A stretch of DNA of 64,000 bases, taken from the NCBI RefSeq assembly GCF_037975245.1, contig NC_092567.1, positions 13,470,876-13,534,875 on the forward strand, written 5' to 3'. The notes beneath the pieces were generated by a model, which was given only the letters and a program-made list of their open reading frames with translations, was not told the DNA's origin and ran no database searches. The translations under genes were made by a program, and so were the position numbers. This DNA is from Apostichopus japonicus (taxonomy: Eukaryota > Echinodermata > Holothuroidea > Aspidochirotida > Stichopodidae). Shown here one piece after another: positions 28,595 to 41,689 of this stretch; position 1 is the stretch's first letter; each line of letters starts with the position of its first letter.

Positions 28595-31500
28595 CGCACA
28601 TTCGATTGATCGGTACCGAACATTCGATTGATCGGTACCGAACATTCGATCGATACTGCACATTTGATCGATCGATACCGCACATTCCATTGATCGGTAT
28701 CGCACATTCAATCGATCGTTACCGAACATTCGATTGATCGGTACCGCACATTCGATTGATCAGGACCGAACATTCGATTGATCAGGACCGAACATTCGAT
28801 TGATCGATTTCGCACATTAGGTTGATCGGTTTCGCACATTCGATGGATCGATACTGTACATTCGATTGATCGGTACCGCACATTCGATTGATCGGTACCG
28901 AACATTCGATTGATCAGGACCGAACATTCGATTCATTGGTTTCGCACATTTGGTTGATCGGTTTCGCACATTCGATGGATCGATACTGTACATTCGATTG
29001 ATCGGTACCGCACATTCGATAGATCGGTACCGCACATTCGATTGATCGGTACCGAACGTTCGATTAATCGGTACCGAACATTCGATTGATCGGTACCGCA
29101 CATTCGATTGATCGGGAACAAACATTCGATTGATCGATACCGCACATTCGATTGATCGGTACCGCACATTCGATTGATCGGTACCGCACATTCGATCGAT
29201 CGATACCGCACATTCGATTGATCGGTACCGAACATTCGATCGATACTGCACATTCGATCGATCGATACCGAACATTCGATTAATCGGTACCGCACATTCG
29301 ATTGATCGGTACCGCACATTCGATTGATCGTTACCGAACATTCGATTGATCGATACCGCATATTCGATTGATCGGTACCGAACATTCGATTAATCGGTAC
29401 CGAACATTCGATTGATCGGTACCGCACATTCGATTGATCGGGACCAAACATTCGATTGATCGGTACCGCACATTCGATTGATCGGTACCGCACATTCGAT
29501 TGACCGGTTTCGCACATTAGGTTGATCGGTTTCGCACATTCGATGGATCGATACTGTACATTCGATTGATCGGTACCGCACATTCGATTGATCGGTACCG
29601 AACATTCGATTGATCAGGACCGAACATTCGATTCATTGGTTTCGCACATTTGGTTGATCGGTTTCGCACATTCGATGGATCGATACTGTACATTCGATTG
29701 ATCGGTACCGCACATTCGATTGATCGGTACCGAACATTCGATTGATCGATACCGCATATTCGATTGATCGGTACCGAACATTCGATTGATCGGTACCGCA
29801 CATTCGATTGATCGGGACCGAACATTCGATTGATCGATACCGCACATTCGATTGATCGGTACCGCACATTCGATTGATCGGTACCGCGCATTCGATCGAT
29901 CGATACCGCACATTCGATTGATCGGTACCGAACATTCGATCGATCGGTACCGAACATTCGATCGATACTGCACATTTGATCGATCGATACCGCACATTCC
30001 ATTGATCGGTATCGCACATTCGATTGATCGTTACCGAACATTCGATTGATCGGTACCGCACATTCGATTGATCGGTACCGAACATTCGATCGATTGATAT
30101 TGCACATTCGATTGATCGGTACCGCACATTCGATTGATCAGGACCGAACATTCGATTGATCAGGACCGAACATTCGATTGATCGATTTCGCACATTAGGT
30201 TGATCGGTTTCGCAAATTCGATGGATCGATACTGTACATTCGATTGATCGGTACCGCACATTCGATTGATCGGTACCGAACCTTCGATTGATCAGGACCG
30301 AACATTCGATTCATTGGTTTCGCACATTTGGTTGATCGGTTTCGCACATTCGATGGATCGATACTGTACATTCGATTGATCGGTACCGCACATTCGATTG
30401 ATCGGTACCGCACATTCGATTGATCGGTACCGCACATTCGATTGATCGGTACCGAACATTCGATTGATCGATACCGCATATTCGATTGATCGGTACCGAA
30501 CATTCGATTAATCGGTACCGAACATTCGATTGATCGGTACCGCACATTCGATTGATCGGGAACAAACATTCGATTGATCGATACCGCACATTCGATTGAT
30601 CGGTACCGCACATTCGATTGATCGGTACCGCACATTCGATCGATCGATACCGCACATTCGATTGATCGGTACCGCACATTCGATCGATACTGCACATTCG
30701 ATCGATCGATACCGAACATTCGATTAATCGGTACCGCACATTCGATTGATCGGTACCGCACATTCGATTGATCGTTACCGAACATTCGATTGATCGATAC
30801 CGCATATTCGATTGATCGGTACCGAACATTCGATTAATCGGTACCGAACATTCGATTGATCGGTACCGCACATTCGATTGATCGGGACCAAACATTCGAT
30901 TGATCGGTACCGCACATTCGATTGATCGGTACCGCACATTCGATTGATCGGTACCGCACATTCGATCGATACTGCACATTCGATCGATCGATACCGCACA
31001 TTCGATTGATCTGTACCGCACATTCGATCGATCGATACCGAACATTCGATTGATCGGTACCGAACATTCGATTGATCGGTACCGAACATTCGATTGGTAC
31101 CGAACATTCGATTGATCGGTACCGAACATTCGATCGATACTGCACATTTGATCGATCGATACCGCACATTCGATTGATCGGTATCCCACATTCGATTGAT
31201 CGGTACCGAACATTCGATTGATCGGTACCGCACATTCGATTGATCGGTACCGAACATTCGATCGATCGATATTACACATTCGATTGATCGGTACCGCACA
31301 TTCGATTGATCGGTCCCGAACATTCGATTGATCAGGACCGAACATTCGATTGATCGGTTTCGCACATTAGGTTGATCGGTTTCGCACATTCGATGGATCG
31401 ATACTGTACATTCGATTGATCGGTACCGCACATTCGATTGATCGGTACCGAACATTCGATTGATCAGGACCGAACATTCGATTCATTGGTTTCGCACATT

Positions 31501-34500
31501 TGGTTGATCGGTTTCGCACATTCGATCGATCGATACCGAACATTCGATTGATCGGTACCGCACATTCGATTGATCGGTTTCGCACATTCGATTGATCGGT
31601 ACCGAACATTCGATTGATCAGGACCGAACATTCGATTGATCGGTTTCGCACATTTGGTTGATCGGTTTCGCACATTCGATCGATCGATACCGAACATTCG
31701 ATTGATCGGTACCGCACATTCGATCGATCGGTACCGCACATTCGATTGATCGATACCGCACATTCGATCGATCGATACCGGACATTCGATTGATCGATAC
31801 CGCACATTCGATTGATCGGTACCGAACATTCGTTTGATCGGTACCGCACATTCGATCGATCGATACTGCACATTCGATCGATCGGTACCGAACATTCGAT
31901 TGATCGATACCGAACATTCGATTGATCGGTACCGAACATTCGATCGATCGATACCGCACATTCGATTGATCGGTACCGAACCTTCGATTCATTGGTACCG
32001 CACATTCGATTGATAGATGCAGAACATTCGATCGATCGATATCGCACATTCGATATATCGGTACCGCACATTCGATCGATCGGTACCGCACATTCGATTG
32101 ATCGGTACCGAACATTCGATTGATCAGGACCGAACATTCGATTGATCGGTTTCGCACATTTGGTTGATCGGTTTCGCATATTGGATCGATCGATACCGAA
32201 CATTCGATTGATCGGTACCGCACATTCGATCGATCGGTACCGAACATTCGATTGATCGATACCGCACATTCGATTGATCGATACCGCACATTCGATTGAT
32301 CGGTACCGAACATTCGATTGATCAGGACCGAACATTCGATTCATCGGTTTCGCACATTTGATTTATCGGTACCGCACATTCGATTGATCGATACCGCACA
32401 TTCGATTGATCGGTACCGAACATTCGTTTGATCGGTAACGCACATTCGATTGATCGGTACCGCACATTCGATTGATCGGTACCGCACATTCGATTGATCG
32501 GTACCGAACATTCGATTGATCGATACCGCACATTCGATTGATCGGTACCGCACATTCGATTGATCGGTACCGAACATTCGATTGATCGATACCGCATATT
32601 CGATTGATCGGTACCGAACATTCGATTATTCGGTACCGAACATTCGATTGATCGGTACCGCACAATCGATTGATCGGGACCAAACATTCGATTGATCGAT
32701 ACCGCACATTCGATCGATCGGTACCGCACATTCGATTGATCGGTACCGCACATTCGATCGATCGATACCGCACATTCGATTGATCAGTACCGAACATTCG
32801 ATCGATATTGCACATTCGATCGATCGATACCGCACATTCGATTGATCGGTACCGCTCATTCGATCGATCGATACCGCACATTCGATCGATCGGTACCGAA
32901 CATTCGATTGATCGGTACCGAACATTCGATTGGAACCGAACATTCGATCGATCGGTACCGCACATTCGATTGATCGGTACCGAACATTCGATTGATCAGG
33001 ACCGAACATTCGATTCATCGGTTTCGCACATTCGATTGATCGGTACCGCACATTCGATTGATCGATACCGCACATTCGATTGATCGGTACCGAACATTCG
33101 TTTGATCGGTACCGCACATTCGATCGATCGATACCGCACATTCGATTGATCGGTATCGCACATTCGATTGATCGGTACCGAACATTTGATTGATCGGTAC
33201 CGCACATACGATTGATCGGTAGTGAACATTCGATCGATCGATATTACACATTCGATCGATCGGTACCGAACATTCGATTGATCGATACCGAACATTCGAT
33301 TGATCGGTAACGAACATTCGATTGATCGATACCGCACATTCGATTGATCGGTACCGAACCTTCGATTCATTGGTATCGCACATTCGATTGATCGATACAG
33401 AATATTCAATCGATCGATACCGCACATTCGATTGATCGATACCGCACATTCGATTGATCGGTACCGAACATTCGATTGATCGATACCGCATATTCGATTG
33501 ATCGGTACCGAACATTCGATTAATCGGTACCGAACATTCGATTGATCGGTACCGCACATTCGATTGATCGGGACCAAACATTCGATTGATCGATACCGCA
33601 TATTCGATTGATCGGTACCGAACATTCGATTAATCGGTACCGAACATTCGATTGATCGGTACCGAACATTCGATCGATACTGCACATTTGATCGATCGAT
33701 ACCGCACATTCCATTGATCGGTATCGCACATTCGATTGATCGTTACCGAACATTCGATTGATCGGTACCGCACATTCGATTGATCGGTACCGAACATTCG
33801 ATCGATTGATATTGCACATTCGATTGATCGGTACCGCACATTCGATTGATCAGGACCGAACATTCGATTGATCAGGACCGAACATTCGATTGATCGGTTT
33901 CGCACATTAGGTTGATCGGTTTCGCACATTCGATGGATCGATACTGTACATTCGATTGATCGGTACCGCACATTCGATTGATCGGTACCGAACATTCGAT
34001 TGATCAGGACCGAACATTCGATTCATTTTTTTCGCACATTTGGTTGATCGGTTTCGCACATTAGGTTGATCGGTTTCGCACATTCGATGGATCGATACTG
34101 TACATTCGATTGATCGGTACCGCACAACATTCGATTGATCGATACCGCATATTCGATTGATCGGTACCGAACATTCGATTAATCGGTACCGAACATTCGA
34201 TTGATCGGTACCGCACATTCGATCGATCGGGACCAAACATTCGATTGATCGATACCGCACATTCGATTGATCGGTACCGCACATTCGATTGATCGGTACC
34301 GCACATTCGATCGATCGATACCGCACATTCGATTGATCGGTACCGAACATTCGATTGATCGGTACCGAACATTCGATCGATACTGCACATTTAATCGATC
34401 GATACCGCACATTCCATTGATCGGTATCGCACATTCGATTGATCGTTACCGAACATTCGATTGATCGGTACCGCACATTCGATTGATCGGTACCGAACAT

Positions 34501-35131
34501 TCGATCGATTGATATTGCACATTCGATTGATCGGTACCGCACATTCGATTGATCAGGACCGAACATTCGATTGATCAGGACCGAACATTCGATTGATCGA
34601 TTTCGCACATTAGGTTGATCGGTTTCGCACATTCGATGGATCGATACTGTACATTCGATTGATCGGTACCGCACATTCGATTGATCGGTACCGAACATTC
34701 GATTGATCAGGACCGAACATTCGATTGATCGGTACCGAACATTCGATTGATCGATACCGCATATTCGATTGATCGGTACCGAACGTTCGATTAATCGGTA
34801 CCGAACATTCGATTGATCGGTACCGCCTATTTGGTTGATCGGTTTCGCACATTCGATTAATCGATACCGAACATTCGATTGATCGGTTCCGCACATTCGA
34901 TTGATCGGTACCGAACAGTATATTGATCGGTACCGAACATTCGATTGATCGGTACCGCACATTCGATTGATCGATACCGCACATTCGATTGATCGGTACC
35001 GAACCTTCGATTCATTGGTACCGCACATTCGATATATCGGTACCGCACATTCGATCGATCCGTACCGCACATTCGATTGATCGGTACCGAACATTCGATT
35101 GATCGGTTTCGCACATTTGGTTAATCGGTTT
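28595..35131 (+). repeat. 6.5-kb higher-order unit R, copy 2
   Basis: This is a tandem copy of 22,080-28,594. The offset is 6,515 bp up to about 34,050 and 6,537 bp after it, because one extra 22-bp monomer (TTAGGTTGATCGGTTTCGCA type) lies at about 34,061-34,082. Substitutions seen relative to copy 1 are at 28,885, 33,246, 32,678, 34,224 and 34,958. The shared run of seven T (ATTCATTTTTTTCGCAC) near 27,508 and 34,023 confirms the pairing. After 35,131 it continues into different monomers. Confidence 0.92.
34061..34082 (+). repeat. Single extra monomer distinguishing unit R copies
   Basis: A monomer of the TTAGGTTGATCGG type is present here and absent at the equivalent place near 27,540. It is a copy of the monomer type seen upstream at about 33,907. 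It is the only indel I found between the two 6.5-kb copies. The placement is approximate by a few bases because the neighbours are repeats. Confidence 0.85.
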
Positions 35132-37800
35132 CGCACATTCGATCGATCGATACCGAACATTCGATTCATTGGTACCGCACATTCGATTGATCGATACAGA
35201 ACATTCGATCGATCGATACCGCACATTCGATATATCGGTACCGCACATTCGATCGATCGGTACCGCACATTCGGTTGATCGGTACCGAACATTCGATTGA
35301 TCAGGACCGAACATTCGATTGATCGATTTCGCACATTTGGTTGATCGGTTTCGCACGTTCGATCGATCGATACCGAACATTCGATTGATCGGTACCGCAC
35401 ATTCGATTGATCGGTACCGAACATTCGATTGATCGATACCGCACATTCGATTGATCGGTACCGAACATTCGATTGATCGATACCGCATATTCGATTGATC
35501 GGTACCGAACATTCGATTAATCGGTACCGAACATTCGATTGATCGGTACCGCACATTCGATTGATCGGGACCAAACATTCGATTGATCGATACCGCATAT
35601 TCGATTGATCGGTACCGAACATTCGATTAATCGGTACCGAACATTCGATTGATCGGTACCGAACATTCGATCGATACTGCACATTTGATAGATCGATACC
35701 GCACATTCCATTGATCGGTATCGCACATTCGATTGATCGTTACCGAACATTCGATTGATCGGTACCGCACATTCGATTGATCGGTACCGAACATTCGATC
35801 GATTGATATTGCACATTCGATTGATCGGTACCGCACATTCGATTGATCAGGACCGAACATTCGATTGATCAGGACCGAACATTCGATTGATCGGTTTCGC
35901 ACATTAGGTTGATCGGTTTCGCACATTCGATGGATCGATACTGTACATTCGATTGATCGGTACCGCACATTCGATTGATCGGTACCGAACATTCGATTGA
36001 TCAGGACCGAACATTCGATTCATTGGTTTCGCACATTTGGTTGATCGGTTTCGCACATTCGATGGATCGATACTGTACATTCGATTGATCGGTACCGCAC
36101 AACATTCGATTGATCGATACCGCATATTCGATTGATCGGTACCGAACATTCGATTAATCGGTACCGAACATTCGATTGATCGGTACCGCACATTCGATTG
36201 ATCGGGACCAAACATTCGATTGATCGATACCGCACATTCGATTGATCGGTACCGCACATTCGATTGATCGGTACCGCACATTCGATCGATCGATACCGCA
36301 CATTCGATTGATCGGTACCGAACATTCGATTGATCGGTACCGAACATTCGATTGATCGGTACCGCACATTCGATTGATCGGTACCGAACATTCGATCGAT
36401 TGATATTGCACATTCGATTGATCGGTACCGCACATTCGATTGATCAGGACCGAACATTCGATTGATCAGGACCGAACATTCGATTGATCGGTTTCGCACA
36501 TTAGGTTGATCGGTTTCGCACATTCGATGGATCGATACTGTACATTCGATTGATCGGTACCGCACAACATTCGATTGATCGATACCGCATATTCGATTGA
36601 TCGGTACCGAACATTCGATTAATCGGTACCGAACATTCGATTGATCGGTACCGCACATTCGATTGATCGGGACCAAACATTCGATTGATCGATACCGCAC
36701 ATTCGATTGATCGGTACCGCACATTCGATTGATCGGTACCGCACATTCGATCGATCGATACCGCACATTCGATTGATCGGTACCGAACATTCGATTGATC
36801 GGTACCGAACATTCGATCGATACTGCACATTTGATCGATCGATACCGCACATTCCATTGATCGGTATCGCACATTCGATTGATCGTTACCGAACATTCGA
36901 TTGATCGGTACCGCACATTCGATTGATCGGTACCGAACATTCGATCGATTGATATTGCACATTCGATTGATCGGTACCGCACATTCGATTGATCAGGACC
37001 GAACATTCGATTGATCAGGACCGAACATTCGATTGATCGATTTCGCACATTAGGTTGATCGGTTTCGCACATTCGATGGATCGATACTGTACATTCGATT
37101 GATCGGTACCGCACATTCGATTGATCGGTACCGAACATTCGATTGATCAGGACCGAACATTCGATTGATCGGTACCGAACATTCGATTGATCGGTACCGC
37201 ACATTCGATCGATCGGTACCGCACATTCGGTTGATCGGTACCGAACATTCGATTGATCAGGACCGAACATTCGATTGATCGATTTCGCACATTTGGTTGA
37301 TCGGTTTCGCACGTTCGATCGATCGATACCGAACATTCGATTGATCGGTACCGCACATTCGATTGATCGGTACCGAACATTCGATTGATCGATACCGCAC
37401 ATTCGATTGATCGGTACCGAACATTCGATTGATCGATACCGCATATTCGATTGATCGGTACCGAACATTCGATTAATCGGTACCGAACATTCGATTGATC
37501 GGTACCGCACATTCGATTGATCGGGACCAAACATTCGATTGATCGATACCGCATATTCGATTGATCGGTACCGAACATTCGATTAATCGGTACCGAACAT
37601 TCGATTGATCGGTACCGAACATTCGATCGATACTGCACATTTGATCGATCGATACTGCACATTCCATTGATCGGTATCGCACATTCGATTGATCGGTACC
37701 GCACATTCGATTGATCGGTACCGAACATTAGATTGATCTGGACCGAACATTCGATTGATCGGTTTCGCACATTTGGTTGATCGGTTTCGCACATTCGATC
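35132..37800 (+). repeat. Patchwork of partial unit R copies
   Basis: This interval is assembled from pieces of the preceding unit. 35,457 to about 36,340 follows 33,460 to about 34,365 at an offset of 1,997, then 1,975 bp, but has GATTCATTGGTTTCG where the source has the T7 run. A 465-bp tandem step links the GCACAACATT monomers at 36,096 and 36,561. Positions 37,201 to about 37,680 repeat 35,245 to about 35,725 at an offset of 1,956 bp. The first piece of the 465-bp pair lacks several monomers (GATACTGCAC to GTTACCGAAC) that the second keeps. Confidence 0.75.
36096..36571 (+). repeat. 465-bp tandem step with 3-bp insertion marker
   Basis: The monomer with the extra ACA (GCACAACATTCG) occurs at 36,096-36,106 and 36,561-36,571. 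The same insertion occurs at 27,584 and 34,121. The four sites share flanking monomers, so the insertion happened once and was then copied. 465 is 21 monomers plus the 3 inserted bases. Confidence 0.85.
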
Positions 37801-39190
37801 GATCGATACCGATCATTCGATTGATCGGTACCGCACATTCGATCGATCGAAACCGCACATTCGATTGATCGATACCGCACATTCGATCGATCGATACCGG
37901 ACATTCGATTGATCGATACCGCACATTCGATTGATCGGTACCGAACATTCGTTTGATCGGTACCGCACATTCGATCGATCGATTGGTACCGCACATTCGA
38001 TTGATCGGTACCGCACATTCGATTGATCGGTACCGCACATTCGATCGATCGATACTGCACATTCGATCGATCGGTACCGAACATTAGATTGATCGATACC
38101 GAACATTCGATTGATCGGTACCGAACATTCGATCGATCGATACCGCACATTCGATTGATCGGTACCGAACCTTCGATTCATTGGTACCGCACATTCGATT
38201 GATCGATACAGAACATTCGATCGATCGATATCGCACATTCGATATTTCGGTACCGCACATTCGATCGATCGGTACCGCACATTCGATTGATCGGTACCGA
38301 ACATTCGATTGATCAAGACCGAACATTCGATTGATCGGTTTCGCACATTTGGTTGATCGGTTTCGCACATTGGATTGATCGATACCGCACATTCGATCGA
38401 TCGGTACCGCACATTCGATTGATCGGTACCGAACATTCGATTGATCAAGACCGAACATTCGATTGATCGGTTTCGCACATTTGGTTGATCGGTTTCGCAC
38501 ATTGGATTGATCGGTACCGAACATTCGATTGATCAGGACCGAACATTCGATTCATCGGTTTCGCACATTCGATTTATCGGTACCGCACATTCGATTGATC
38601 GATACCGCACATTCGATTGATCGGTACCGAACATTCGTTTGATCGGTACCGCACATTCGATTGATCGGTACCGCACATTCGAATGATCGGTACCGCACAT
38701 TCGATTGATCGGTACCGAACATTCGATTGATCGATACCGCACATTCGATTGATCGGTACCGCACATTCGATTGATCGGTACCGAACATTCGATTGATCGA
38801 TACCGCATATTCGATTGATCGGTACCGAACATTCGATTATTCGGTACCGAACATTCGATTGATCGGTACCGCACAATCGATTGATCGGGACCGCACATTC
38901 GATTGATCGATATCGCACATTCGATCGATCGGTACCGCACATTCGATTGATCGGTACCGCACATTCGATCGATCGATACCGCACATTCGATTGATCGGTA
39001 CCGAACATTCGATCGATACTGCACATTCGATCGATCGATACCGCACATTCGATTGATCGGTACCGCTCATTCGATCGATCGATACCGCACATTCGATCGA
39101 TCGGTACCGAACATTCGATTGATCGGTACCGAACATTCGATTGGAACCGAACATTCGATCGATCGGTACCGCACATTCGATTGATCGGTA
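37800..39190 (+). repeat. Block S, relative of 25.0-26.5 kb
   Basis: Monomer order here resembles the interior of unit R at about 25,000-26,500 and the start of the 41.7-kb block. Shared marks are GATTATTCGGTACC near 38,835 (also near 26,110, 32,625, 43,895, 47,222 and 47,728) and CGATTGGAACCGAAC near 39,140. A local duplication pairs GATCAAGACCGAAC near 38,313 and 38,445, with CACATTGGATTGATCG after each. I see no other sequence type. Confidence 0.65.
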
Positions 39191-41330
39191 CCGAACATTC
39201 GATTGATCAGGACCGAACATTCGATTGATCGGTTTGGCACATTCGATTTATCGGTACCGCACATTCGATTGATCGATACCGCACATTCGATTGATCGGTA
39301 CCGAACATTCGTTTGATCGGTACCGCATATTCGATTGATCGGTACCGCACATTCGATTGATCGGTACCGCACATTCGATTGATCGGTACCGAACATTCGA
39401 TTGATCGATACCGCATATTCGATTGATCGGTACCGAACATTCGATTAATCGGTACCGAACATTCGATTGATCGGTACCGCACAATCGATTGATCGGGACC
39501 GAACATTCGATTGATCGATACCGCACATTCGATCGATCGGTACCGCACATTCGATTGATCTGTACCGCACATTCGATCGATCGATACCGCACATTCGATT
39601 GATCGGTACCGAACATTCGATCGATACTGCACATTCGATCGATCGATCGATACCTCACATTCGATTGATCGTACCGCCCATTCGATCGATCGATACCGCA
39701 CATTTGATCGATCGATACCGCACATTCGATTGATCGGTATCGCACATTCGATTGATCGGTACCGAACATTTGATTGATCGGTACCGCACATTCGTTTATT
39801 CGGTACCGAACATTCGATTGATCGGTACCGCACAATCGATTGATCGGGACCAAACATTCGATTGATCGATACCGCACATTCGATCGATCGGTACCGCACA
39901 TTCGATTGATCGGTACCGCACATTCGATCGATCGATACCGCACATTCGATTGATCGGTACTGAACATTCGATCGATACTGCACATTCGATCGATCGATAC
40001 CGCACATTCGATTGATCGGTACCGCTCATTCGATCGATCGATACCGCACATTCGATCGATCGGTACCGAACATTCGATTGATCTATACCGCATATTCGAT
40101 TGATCGGTACCGAACATTCGATTAATCGGTACCGAACATTCGATTGATCAGTACCGCACATTCGATTGATCGGGACCAAACATTCGATTGATCGATACCG
40201 AACATTCGATTGGTACCGAACATTCGATTGATCAGGACCGAACATTCGATTGATCGGTTTCGCACATTTGGTTGATCGGTTTCGCACATTCGATCGATCG
40301 ATACCGAACATTCGATTGATCGGTACCGCACATTCGATTGATCGGTACCAAACATTCGATTGATCGATACCGCACATTCGATTGATCGGTACCGAACATT
40401 ATATTGATCGGTACCGAACATTCGATTGATCGGTACCGAACATTCGATTGATCGGTTTCGCACATTTGGTTGATCGGTTTCGCACATTCGATCGATCGAT
40501 ACCGAACATTCGATTCATTGGTACCGCACATTCGATTGATCGATACAGAACATTCGATCGATCGATACCGCACATTCGATATATCGGTACCGCACATTCG
40601 ATCGATCGGTACCGCACATTCGGTTGATCGGTACCGAACATTCGATTGATCAGGACCGAACATTCGATTGATCGATTTCGCACATTTGGTTGATCGGTTT
40701 CGCACATTCGATCGATCGATACCGAACATTCGATTGATCGGTATTGCACATTCGATTGATCGGTACCGAACATTCGATTGATCGATACCGCACATTCGAT
40801 TGATCGGTACCGAACATTATATTGATCGGTACCGAACATTCGATCGATCGATACCGAACATTCGATTGATCGGTACCGCACATTCGATTTATCGATACCG
40901 CACATTCGATTGATCGGTACCGCACATTCGATTGATCGATACCGCATATTCGATTGATCGGTACCGAACATTCGATTGATCGGTACCGAACGGTTTCGCA
41001 CATTAGGTTGATCGGTACCGCACATTCGATTGATCGATGCCGAACATTCGATTGATCGGTATCGCACATTCGATTGATCGGTACCGCACATTCGATTGAT
41101 CGATACCGCACATTCGATTGATCGATACCGGACATTCGATTGATCGATACCGCACATTCGATTGAAAGGTACCGAACATTCGTTTGATCGGTACCGCACA
41201 TTCGATTAATCGGTACCGCACATTCGATCGATCGATACTGCACATTCGATATATCGGTACCGCACATTCGATCGATCGGTACCGCACATTCGATTGATCG
41301 GTACCGAACATTCGATTCATCGGTTTCGTA
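39190..41330 (+). repeat. Higher-order block P, copy 3 (dispersed)
   Basis: This copy of block P lies about 30 kb from copies 1 and 2. It shares GGTTTGGCACATTCG near 39,234, the GATCGGGACC monomers, CGATTGGTACC near 40,206, the fused 32-bp monomer at 40,973-41,004 and the terminal GATTCATCGGTTTCGTAC near 41,322. Its middle is shorter than in copy 1. It also contains the longest CGAT run I found, four units at 39,636-39,651. Confidence 0.8.
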
Positions 41331-41689
41331 CATTCGATTTATCGGTACCGGAAATTCGATTGATCGATACCGCACATTCGATTGATCGGTACCGAACATT
41401 CGTTTGATCGGTAGCGCACATTCGATTGATCGGTACCGCACATTCGATTGATCGGTACCGCACATTCGATTGATCGGTACCGAACATTCGATTGATCGGT
41501 ACCGCACATTCGATTGATCGGTACCGCACATTCGATTGATCGGTACCGAACATTCGATTGATCGATACCGCACATTCGATTGATCGGTACCGCACATTCG
41601 ATTGATCGGTACCGAACATTCGATTGATCGATACCGCATATTCGATTGATCGGTACCGAACATTCGTTTATTCGGTACCGAACATTCGA

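Noticed and set aside
33907-35706. Minus-strand open frame of 599 codons
   Set aside because: It has the same repeat-derived peptide, spans the junction between two satellite blocks and overlaps equally open frames. Nothing distinguishes it as coding.
36020-37534. Minus-strand open frame of 504 codons across the unit R patchwork
   Set aside because: It encodes only the satellite peptide. The duplication steps inside it explain its internal repeats.
39636-39651. CGAT microsatellite locus
   Set aside because: The run is only four units long and sits inside one expanded monomer. It is part of the satellite, not a separate locus.
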